The notes under the pieces are model-generated. The model worked only from the letters and a program-made list of their open reading frames with translations, searched no databases and was not told the origin of the DNA. Source: Ifrita kowaldi (Eukaryota > Chordata > Aves > Passeriformes > Cinclosomatidae). Taken from it: a stretch of DNA of 64,000 nt. Shown here piece by piece: positions 1-10,100 of this stretch; position 1 is the first letter of the stretch; each line of letters starts with the position of its first letter. The translations under genes and the position numbers were made by a program. Where the stretch lies: contig VZRS01009631.1 in the NCBI GenBank assembly GCA_013398055.1, forward strand, positions 1-64,000, in the 5' to 3' direction.

Positions 1-650
1 CCTCCTTTCTTTCTTTTTTTTCTGCTACGGAATCGCCCCTGCCCAGTGTGCGATTTTTTTCTCAAACTAGGGCTAGGGTTAGGGTTACGCCTAGGGTTAA
101 GGTTAAGAAAACCACAAAGCCCAGAGCTCCAGGAACGCTCACCATGCGAAAGACAGCCCAAGGTGAGCGCGACACTGCCCCAACCTTCTTCCTTTCTTTC
201 TTCTTTCGAGTCGCCCCTGCCCAGTGCGCCATTTTTTTCCTACATTAGGGTTAGGGTTACGCCTAGGGTTAAGGTTAAGAAAACCACAAAGCCCAGAGCT
301 CCAGGAACATTCACAATGCAAAAGGCAGCCCAAGGCAAGCGCGACTCTACCCCAACCTTCTTCCTTTCTTTCTTCTTTCGAGTCGCCCCTGCCCAGTGCG
401 CCATTTTTTTCTCAAACTTGGGTTAGGGTTAGGGTTACGCCTAGGATCAGGGTTAAGAAAACCACAAAGCCCACAGCTCCAGGAACACTCACAATGCGAA
501 AGGCAGCCCAAGGCGAGTGCAACACTGCCCCAACCTTCTTCCTTTCTTTCTTCTTTCGAGTCGCCCCTGCCCAGTGCGCCATTTTTTTCTCAAACTTGGG
601 TTAGGGTTAGGGTTACGCCTAGGGTTAGAGTTAAGAAAACCACAAAGCCC
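1..650. repeat. Tandem satellite with embedded telomere-like TTAGGG repeats
   Basis: About three and a half head-to-tail copies of a 172-178 bp unit are present. The landmark TCGCCCCTGCCCAGTG recurs at 33, 211, 383 and 561, giving periods of 178, 172 and 178. Each unit has a CT-rich stretch, the landmark, a run of T, two to three TTAGGG-type hexamers with variants such as GCCTAGGG and TTAAGG, and then a unique part containing AAAACCACAAAGCCC. The last copy breaks off near 645. The open frames across it are repeat by-products, not genes. The hexamers read TTAGGG on the plus strand, so they would point a telomere into the window; a left chromosome end should read CCCTAA. An interstitial or subtelomere-derived satellite fits best. 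Confidence 0.85.
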
Positions 651-3600
651 TGTGATTTCCTCTTCATCCTCTTTTGGTTTTCCTGAGCCTCAATTCTTCT
701 TGACTTAACTTTATAATAGCTTAGACGCATTGAGTATACGCCTTGCAAGCCCTCTGTACCTAGCAGGATATCTGCCTGGAGGATCAGGTCCATTAGGTTT
801 ATGTAACTGCTTCCTGGTTTCCTCCAGTAAGGTGGGCACTCCAGATGATTGCCAGAGTGGAGCCTGCAATCGTGCCTTAATTTTAACCTCAATGAAGTTC
901 AGCCATGACACTCACCTTGACCATCAGCACAGTAACTGCCTCCCTAATCCCACTGCGAGGGGTGGAAAACACAAGCCCCACGGTTTTGACCCTAATGGGA
1001 GAGAAACCTGTGGTTTGGAGAAACAGATTTTTAAAAATAACTTTGGAAGGATATTGTTTATTGCATTCCCAGAGCAAACCTTAAGGGCAGGCAAAGACAC
1101 AGTGCATTTGAGGGGGCAAAAGGAAAACCCCTTTCCAGGTGTGCAAAGAAAATGAGAAGGAGATCAGTGTTTGCTGGCACAAGGTAGGACACTATTCATT
1201 TCTCCCGGTGACTGGTCAGTGGTGAAGCTGCAGGCACTCAGTAGAGCCTGCCAGGCCAGGCATCCTTATGCCAAAACGTGTAAGATCCTCCCATTGTCCC
1301 TAGCCAACTGTCCCAACTCTCTGTTCTAGGTCACCTCAGGGGCACACCAGAGTCAGTGTGTGTTTGCCAGTCTTCAACTTGTTCCCAGGTTTAAGCTCAG
1401 GCTTAATGCCAGCCTGCTGCTCATGCAGCCAAAACACCAGAACAGCAATAGTTTCGACTCACGAGGTCATTTTTTCTGCTGGCTCACTTCCCTGCCATGC
1501 AAACACTGGGAGGACGTGACAAGGAGTGGGGATCACATCTTTCTGCAGCCACCACCCAGCAGTGGGCAAAGTCATGACATGGCAGCCTCTCTTGCTTCAA
1601 GCAGAAATCCCCCCAGATGAGTCTGAAGCACCCTTGGAGGCAGCAAGAAAAAGACACTGGGCTTTGTACTGCTGGAGCTGGGACACGCTTGCAGACCTCG
1701 TGCCTCTGACGCAGCTGCTTGCTGCCTGTGACAGGGCTCTCAGGTGCTGTCACATCCTTTGGTTTCCAACAAGAGCTGAAGCCACGAGACAGCTCCAGGC
1801 ATTGATGTGCCAGTACAGCTCAAACTGCATGGAAACACTTCAGCTGCAGTTCAGCTTTCACCTCAGATGATGCTGTTGTGTGCCACTCAGATCTTTGAGG
1901 CATAAGCTTGTGCATATCATTCTGCCTGGTGCCTTGGGGCCTTCCAGCCCCCTTCACCTGGCTGGAGGGAGCCTCTGAGTGCCTGTGCACACACTGAGCC
2001 CCTCAAAACTGTTCATCCCAGGACACCTGCCTACCACCAAGCCTCTGACTCCCTCCATATCTCTGGGCAACCACAAATTCACCTGCATGATGAAGGCGAA
2101 CATGGGGTCAGGTTTGATGTGAGAGGGCCACCCAGCCACAGCAGAAATCATGAAACCCTTCTCATAACAAAAGACAAAAGCTTTGGCTGGAAAAAGAAGA
2201 GATGGTCGGGCAACCTCAGGCGCATACTTCCTGCCTGTGGCATGTCCATAAATCACAGCATAAACAATGTACTGAGCTCAGCTTAATTCCAGGCCTGGTT
2301 AAGTGTTATTCCAGTCTTTTTAAACAAGTTTTTTCACTGTTTTAAAGTGTCCTTTAGCCTTTTATCATCGTCTTCTAAGATAACCAGACCCAGATGCCTG
2401 TCTTTAAGGCAACACAATCTCCCAATATTACTCTCCCGATGTAGGTAGAGGCATGGGAGAAGATGGAGTTTATCAAACTTGCCTTCCCCAAGGTCTGCAG
2501 TAGAAGACAAAACTTCAGCAAGGGTCACAGAAATGCTTCCCTGCTCAGCTGCTGGAGGTGAGGGAGCCGCTGTAAGATGCAGAAGGCACACTGGATTCAC
2601 GGCAGGCCATCAGCTGGGGATAGTCTGGTGGGAAAGCAGACTAACCCACCTTCTGGGTGCTACTGCAGCTTCGAAAAAGGAAACCCGTTAGAGAAGCTTT
2701 GCAGAGTTGACCAAAAACAAAGGAAATGTGTGTAGTGAGTTAAATTAAAGAGCAGAATGAAAAAGCTGACTTACTTTGGGTCTAAAAATAGCTGTGAAGA
2801 GCCTTTGCCAAAGGAAGCTGAAGTTGCCAGCAACATATGTGAAAATGTCATTAATTTCTCTAATAATTTGCACTTGCTGCAAATGATATAATTTTTGTCT
2901 ATTAGTGAGAGACCAAGTGCAATCAAATACACATGAGTTCTATCTCACAGTCTTCCCGGGAGGGACGGTGAGCAGTCAGCCTGGAGCCAGTAATGCATGG
3001 CCGGGTGACATGTCATAGAACTCATACTGAATGGGGCTGTCAGGAGGTCTGGGAGCAGGTGCTGAGACAACTGGGATCTTGCTGGGGTCAGTGCTCCTCT
3101 CTAGACCATCTCCAAAGTCTGTCTCGTTTGCTCCTCTGGCAGCTCGGGGATGAAGAGAGAAATTAGAGAGAAAATACTTTGAGATGCAGCCACTGGATGA
3201 ATCATACAGCAAATTGGCCATGGATACATGTGCCAGAGCTCGCAGTCCTCTGAGTCTTGGATTATGATTTCCCAGAGCAGAGCTCCAGCAGCACACAGCA
3301 ACCAGGAACAACCACCCCAACCTTGGCTCCTCCCAGGGCTAGATTTATAGGGCTTGTGCCCGCCCTGCAGCTACAGCTGTTTGTAGGAGGTTAACGAGCA
3401 CTTTAGGTTGAGGTGGCCTGAACTCTATTTGAATAACAATTGAGTTCAGGTGTTGAGTCCGGTCCTGAGTGAGAGCTTGGCTAGTGCACACCATCAGGGT
3501 TTAAATACATATTACGACAGATACATGAGGATGAGGTGTGCTTTCTAACATTTTTTGGACTGGCTGGTGCTGTCCTGCTGCAGGAGCAGCTGCCCCATTC

Positions 3601-5734
3601 CAAGGGAGCACTGGTGATGGCCAGGCCAAGTCCTGCTGATGTCAGTTGTGGGTTTTTGGCAGCATCAGAGCATCTTCACGTTGGCTGAAATACACTTCTA
3701 CCCATTTTTGGAATGGTTTGTGCTACCAGAGCAATGTACAGTGGCCCACAGAGTAAAATCAGGAGCTCTCCCCTTTCATATCATGCCCTGCTCTTGTTCC
3801 TTGTGCTTACGCTCTGGGCCAGTGCACTGACACCCATCTCAGCTTTCCTGCAGCACTCAGAAAGCAGAAATCAACTAATTATTCTAACTTCGGAAACTGG
3901 AAATGGGGCAGCAAGAGGTGAAACAAGCTGACACAGTCACACAGGGATATGTAAAATACACCCCAGCCTCCAACACCAACCGTGCCTCATCCCTCTCCCC
4001 TCCTCTCCTTGCCAACCTACGGATCTAGACAAGAGCTGCAGGCACATTGCCAGGCTGTCTCCACTTCCTTAGAATGTCCTCTACCATGAAAAATAATTTT
4101 CAAATGCTACCCTCTGACATTAGATCTCTTTCACACCCCTTGGCCCATGGGTACATAGCCAATAAGGGTGCAGGATGATGACTCCTCCCCTCTGATTCCC
4201 CACTGAGCTGAGCTTGCTCTGCAGGCTTTACATCCCCCCCATGGAGCATCCCTGGCTGCATTTCAAAGAAGGAGGAAAGCAAAGTGAATCTGTCTGTCTC
4301 AGCTCATTGTGCCACCTGTTAGGCAATGACTTTGCATCCTAGGAGGAAACTGGCTCTGCCAAAGCTTGGACTTCCCAAGCAGGGACCATCACCATTATCC
4401 CTGCCCTGCTCCAAGTCACCCCAGTGAGTCTGTGCATGCAAGGGTCCTTTGTTAGTAAGGTGATGAGGGGAAGGTGTCCCCCTGGCAAAAGGGCATGGTG
4501 AAGATGCACACAGAGGAAGAAGCAGGGTCAACCTCTGTGTCCCCATGGGAAGATAGGGGTCAGCCCTGGAGAGGTAAGTCTGCCAAAGGCCAGCCAAGAA
4601 ACCTGCTGGGAACAAGGAATAATAACTGTGGGATGAGTGGTAGCTCATCTGGACCCACTGACTGTCAACAGACACCAGTGTGGTGAGAAGAAGGAAGCCT
4701 GCAGCAATAGGGGACAGCAAGCCTGTCCCTGACCAGACACTAAAGCCATCCAGGTCCTTCTGTGGGGCCAGAGAGCAGGCAACAGGGGACAGAAAGAGGA
4801 CAAACACTTTTTAGGTGGGTGCCAGAGCTTTTAACATATTTCCACACCTTCAGCAGCCCAAAAGGAACATTGTTCTGTTTGCTCTCTACGTCCCCCCAGC
4901 CTGGGAGCTGGCTCTTGTTATTTATTCCATCTGCTTGCCTCCCATCTTTAGGACATGTCTGCCCTGAATTCGTCCTCCCTTCCCCCCACCAAACTCAAAA
5001 CCAGACAGAAATATCCTGTAATCTCTTCTGCTTCACCTGTAATTTGTCTCATGCTGGCAACGAGGGAAACCGTCTGCCTTTGTCAAGATCAAAAACACCA
5101 CAGCAGCCATATGATGTCAGCTTTCATTAACCCTGTCTCTCTCCCCTTTGCCTCCCCTCTCCAGACTGTTGCAGAGGGGCAGATGTGTCTTCATTCTCCC
5201 GCAGCTTTCTTTCTCCCCTGGCACATCTCCTGCCATTTGGAGGTGCCCTGGTTGAAAGCGCAGGAAGAACCAGCACCAGCAGGCAGCAGAATGAGTCCTG
5301 GACCCCCCTTCCACACTAAGCTGGAGCCAAACTCAGGGCTGAGGCAAAGATCAGGAGATGCAGCAAGGTGGACCACAGGCCACCGAGCTACACTGGAGCC
5401 TCTGAGGTTTTACATCACTGCATATCATCCTCCTGCTCTGACCTTGGAATGAGAACAACTGCAGTATTTCTGCCCAGGCCCCTTCCTGCCTGTACCATGG
5501 GCAGGGGAGCACTGGGCTGGGGAGAGGCTGACCAGATAGGGGGGCGAGGGGGAAGGCGCCCAGGAAGGGGCAGGATGGAGGTCAAGGCTGCTGGAGCTGC
5601 CACAAAACCTCACACAGAATAATTCAGCACGCAAAGTCAGTTGCTACTGCCACACAGTGTTAGGGAAATTCCCTTCCCTAACTATGTTATCAAGCAGTCT
5701 TTATAGTATGAAAGTGTATTAGCATTTTCCCCTC
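651..5734. other. Non-coding stretch left of the CR1 element; no supported gene
   Basis: No open frame here resembles a known protein and none has a convincing start plus exon structure. An AT-rich block at about 2745-2925 and one exon-like segment on the minus strand (2083-2186) are discussed as findings. In the human order SEPTIN3 would be the next gene on this side, facing away from CENPM, but I recognise no SEPTIN3 exon. Confidence 0.5.
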
Positions 5735-6266
5735 ATACTTAGTACTGGTGAGGCCATACCTTGAATCCTGTGTTCAGTTTTGAGGCCCTCACTACAAGAA
5801 AGACATTGGGGTACTGGAGCATGTCCACAGAAGGGCAGAGAAGGAGCTGATGAAGTATCCAGAGCACAAGTGTTATGAGGAGCAGCTGAGGGAGCTGGGG
5901 TTGTTCAGCCTGGAGAAAACGAGGTTCAGGGGAGACCTTATTGCTCTCTGCAACTCCCTGAAAGGAGGCTGTAGCCAGGTGGGGGTTGGTCTCTATTCCC
6001 AGGTAACAAGCAGTAGGATAAGAGGAAACAGCCTCAAGTTGCTCCAGGGGACATTTCAATTGGATATTAGTAAACATTTCTTCTGAAAGGGTGGTCAGGA
6101 AGTAGAACAGGCTGCCCAAGAGTGTTTTGGAGTCACTGTCTCTGAAGTGTTTGAAAAGTTGTGGCACATGGGGACATGGTTGTTTCGAACATGGTAGTGT
6201 CAGGTTAATGCTTGGAGTCGATGATCTCAGAGGTCTTTTCAATCTAATTATTCTATGATTCTATGT
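5735..6266 (+). mobile_element. CR1 LINE, 5'-truncated 3' end
   Basis: The segment matches the well-known CR1 3' region: GAGGAGCAGCTGAGGGAGCT, GGTTGTTCAGCCTGGAGAA, a GGGTGGTCAGGAAGT-like block, AACAGGCTGCCCAAG and GATGATCTCAGAGGTCTTTTC. It ends in the family's octamer tail (ATTCTATG twice, about 6250-6265). Only the end of the reverse-transcriptase region and the 3'UTR remain, with frames broken, so it cannot move on its own. It lies about 0.4 kb upstream of the CENPM start codon. Confidence 0.93.
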
Positions 6267-6687
6267 ATTAGTTCACATTATAAACTGCAATGTAAAGAGG
6301 CAGTGGAATGTCACTGGAGCCTTTGCTATTGTTCAGTCTTGAGTAAACAAACGGGCAACAGTTCGTGGCAAGGGCAGCACAGCCCTGGAAATAAGGGCTT
6401 TGCTTCTCAGAAGCTAAGGGCTGCTCATGATCCCCCTGGACAGCCAAGGCAAGGCCAGTGTTCTCCCCTCAGCATCCCTCCGGAATTGCCTGGGAGTCCC
6501 TCAGGCACAACTGATCGCTGGGACATCTGGATGCCACAGGAATAGTGCTGCTTTGCAGGGTTTTATGGTGATTGGCCGTCCTTGGTGGTCTGTCATGCCG
6601 TGTGGCACTTGAGGCTCAGAGGGATCCCCTGCACTGTGCCCCTGCATCACTGCAGTCCACAACTTCCTCGNCCCGTCTCCCGCGGGG
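6267..6687. promoter_or_regulatory. Proximal upstream region and 5'UTR of CENPM, interrupted by an N
   Basis: This holds the presumed promoter and 5'UTR. An inverted CCAAT box (ATTGG) is at 6571-6575. A single N at 6671, only 17 bases before the CENPM ATG, looks like a contig join. The DNA is only moderately GC-rich left of the N and strongly GC-rich right of it, so part of the promoter island may be missing. The transcription start cannot be placed. Confidence 0.4.
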
Positions 6688-7130
6688 ATGGCGGTGCTGC
6701 GGCCCTTCGACAAGCTCCCGACGCTCAACTCCGCCGTCCTCCTGGTAGGTCCGGCGGTGGCGCCGCTCCGGAGCCCGGCGCCGCCATCCCTTCTTCTTCC
6801 TTTTCCTCGGGCCCGGCCCCGCTATGGGCGCCCGCCCGTCCCGTACCCTCCGCCGCGTCGGGCCTTGCCTCGGCGCGCCCCGCCCCGCGCGGGGATTGGC
6901 TGTCCGGCCGCGGTGTGCAAATGTCCGGCCGGGGCGGGGGGCTGCGGCTGACCGCGCTCTCGCCTCTCTGCCCGCAGCTGGTGGGCTCGGACGAGGCGCT
7001 CCAGCAGAAGCTGGCGGAGGCGATCCTCCAGGAGAAGAAGGACTTCAACATCAGCATGTGAGTGGTGGGGAGCGGGATGCGCCGCCTGCGGCCCCGGGTC
7101 CGTAAGGGGCCCGCTGCCGCCTGGCCCAAG
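6671..7130. promoter_or_regulatory. CpG-rich island over CENPM exons 1-2
   Basis: Exon 1, intron 1 and exon 2 of CENPM lie in a dense CpG segment. Intron 1 carries a GC-box-like run (CCCCGCCCCG, about 6879-6888) and an inverted CCAAT box (ATTGG, 6895-6899). CCAAT and GC boxes are common at cell-cycle gene promoters, so this intron may hold promoter elements. That role is an inference. Confidence 0.5.
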
Positions 7131-10100
7131 AGATGCAAAACAAAACAGCGGCTGTGACACGAATTCACGGAAAGCTTCTGCTTCGGATTCCTGAAGCACC
7201 GAAATTAGTTAAAAATGCAGGTTCCGTCCCCGTGGCGGGAGTCGGAGCTGTAGAGCACACGGTTCAGAGAGAGACTTCGCTCTTGCGAACGCTAGAGAGC
7301 GCCACTGCCCAGATGTGACCGCATCTGCAGCGGGCAAACCCCTCTGTCTTCAGGGCAGGCAGTTTGGGCATGCTTGGAAACGGGTGAGGGGGGACCATTT
7401 GCCACGTTCATGTTCACCATGCACGTACCATTGCCTTTTGTATGTTGNCAACCAGCGAAAGGACCCGTGGCAATGGCCTGAAGCTGTGTCAGGGGAGATT
7501 TAGGTTGAATACTTGCAAAAGTTTCTTCACCCAGAGGGTCGTCCGGCACTGCAACAGGCTCCCTAGGGGAGTGGTAACAGCACCAAGCCTGACAATTCAA
7601 GAGGTGTTTGCACGACGCTGTCAGGCACACGGTGTGCCTCTTGGGGCTCCAGGGGCCCGTGGTGTGCGGCTCCCGTGCAGGGCCCGGAGCCGGAGGCGGT
7701 GATCCCTGCGGGTCCCGCCCAGGCCGGGATATGCCGTGAAGCGATCGCCGCCAGCCCGCAGCGCCCCCTNGGTGGGGAGCGGGATGCGCCGCCTGCGGCC
7801 CCGGGTCCGTAAGGGGCCCGCTGCCGCCTGGCCCAAGAGATGCAAAACAAAACAGCGGCTGTGACACGAATTCACGGAAAGCTTCTGCTTCGGATTCCTG
7901 AAGCACCGAAATTAGTTAAAAATGCAGGTTCCGTCCCCGTGGCGGGAGTCGGAGCTGTAGAGCACACGGTTCAGAGAGAGACTTCGCTCTTGCGAACGCT
8001 AGAGAGCGCCACTGCCCAGATGTGACCGCATCTGCAGCGGGCAAACCCCTCTGTCTTCAGGGCAGGCAGTTTGGGCATGCTTGGAAACGGGTGAGGGGGG
8101 ACCATTTGCCACGTTCATGTTCACCATGCACGTACCATTGCCTTTTGTATGTTGCACAGATGTTTGATTACTAAATTGGAAAGGTATGAGAACAACACAT
8201 TTTTCCCCCCCCACCTGAGAGACAGACACATACAGAAATTAAACATCCTTGGACAAAATGGGACAAGCACAATGCTTGCAAGTGCTTGCAACCGAACAAG
8301 TGTTTCTGAAAGATGTCCATCGCTTTTGATGTTCTTCGTGGCTGTTTTCTGGTTTGTATGCACACACGTGCTTTTCCTCCTCAAGCTATTAAGATGCACT
8401 TGGAATTTCAGCTTTAGCTGCATGACATGTCCTGTCTTAAAAGCTTGATTAACTAACTTTTTATGATAAAATGTCCTTGACAGCTCTCTTGCCGAGACCA
8501 AATGAGTTTAGTCAGCTCTTCAGAAGGTGTTTGTGTTATTTTGCTGCTGTAATCTGTGGCTATGTGGTAAAAGCAACCCGAGCTAATGTTCTGCTGGCTA
8601 ATTAGAGTGACTGTACTGCTCTGATGCTCTGATTATGGCATCTTGGATGTCTGTGCTAACTAATAGTAAATGAATTATCCAATTTTCTATGTGAAACCTG
8701 CAGCCTCTGCTGAGCTGTGGAGTGCCATAACTAGATAGCTGCTGGTACTACAGCTGGGTAACTGCCCAGAGGCACAGAATCGTGTGGTCATGCTACAGAG
8801 CAAGATACATCCCTGTGTTAATATTGCTAGGAAAGCAAAGTCAGTGGGTTTTTCCCCCCACTGTACTACTTTGGGATTATACACATTACGAAGAAATGTG
8901 GTACCTTGTCTGACAGGTCTACCTGTCAGGTACAGCTGTTGGGCGAAGAATTACAGGGCTTGGGTTTTTTTGTGTCTCTTACTGCTGTGGGGGGCGGCAG
9001 GGGGGGGGAAGGCTTCTGCAGTGCATATCTGGAGGCTGCTGACATCATCTAGTCATGTTGGTTTAAATATAGCAGAATTCCAAATAATGCAGTGCTTTTT
9101 TGGGTTGCTTTTTTCTTCCCCCCAGCCAATGAGATCTGATACTTTCATCAAAGAGTCTCCCTAAAGTGCACCTTAAATTAATAAGCTTGTTTGTGTTGCA
9201 GTGTGTCTTTCAAGCTCACTTTGCTCATCTCTTGTTTTTAGTTTCAGAATGTTTTCGTTAAATCGTACCATCCTTAAATGTAAGAAACAAAACACCTTTA
9301 TTTGGAGACTAGCAAACAAAATACAAACTACATAGGATTAATACAAGGGAATGTGTACCATGGTCTGTGGCTGCTGGAGAAAACTGTTAAGTGCTTGAGA
9401 CTGAATTGCTAGAAGTAATATTCCCCAAGAAGATCAGAATCAGTGTTTCTTCCTTGTCTTTCAGAGAGGAAGTAGATTGTGAGAGTGACTGAACTTCTGG
9501 GATTTTTGTTTGTCCAGTTTAAATTAAGGTGATCTTCCAAAAATGAGGTGCTGATAATGTTCTTCCCTGTGGAAGATCCAGTTATGTACTGCTGAAACCT
9601 TTTTTTGTTGAGTTTTTGGTTGGTTGGTGTGCTTGTTTGTTTTTTGTTGTTTTTAGTTGGTTGTGGTTGTTTGGCTTTTTTAGTGGGAAGAGATGCAAAA
9701 AGTCCCCACCCTGTATTTCTTCCAACAGCTCTATTAGCAGTAGTGGTACTGTGTAGAAGGACACCTAAGCTAACCTGGTAGCTCCTGACTTAGTGAAAGG
9801 GTTAAAAAGGAGGGTAATGATATAATAGAAGCTCTTTTCGAGTTATAACTTCATCTATAAAGCTGTACTAGTGACAAGTTTTTGGTTCAAGGTTTTTCTG
9901 TACCTGGAAAGGTCGCCTCTCCTGTGTGAGCATGTGAGCAGTATCTCTGGAATGTGACAGAAAAGCACTGATTTTAACTGAAACTTCGCAGCAAAATATT
10001 CCAGTAAAGCATTGGGGTTCACTTTGTTAGAAAGGACTCTTTGTAACAATTAAATGAAATGACTTGCCATACAGATCTGCATGGAGAAAATGTTTCTGTG

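Noticed and set aside
46..686. Overlapping open frames across the left-end repeats
   Set aside because: They repeat with the satellite unit, have no ATG-based logic (several start with GTG) and resemble no protein.
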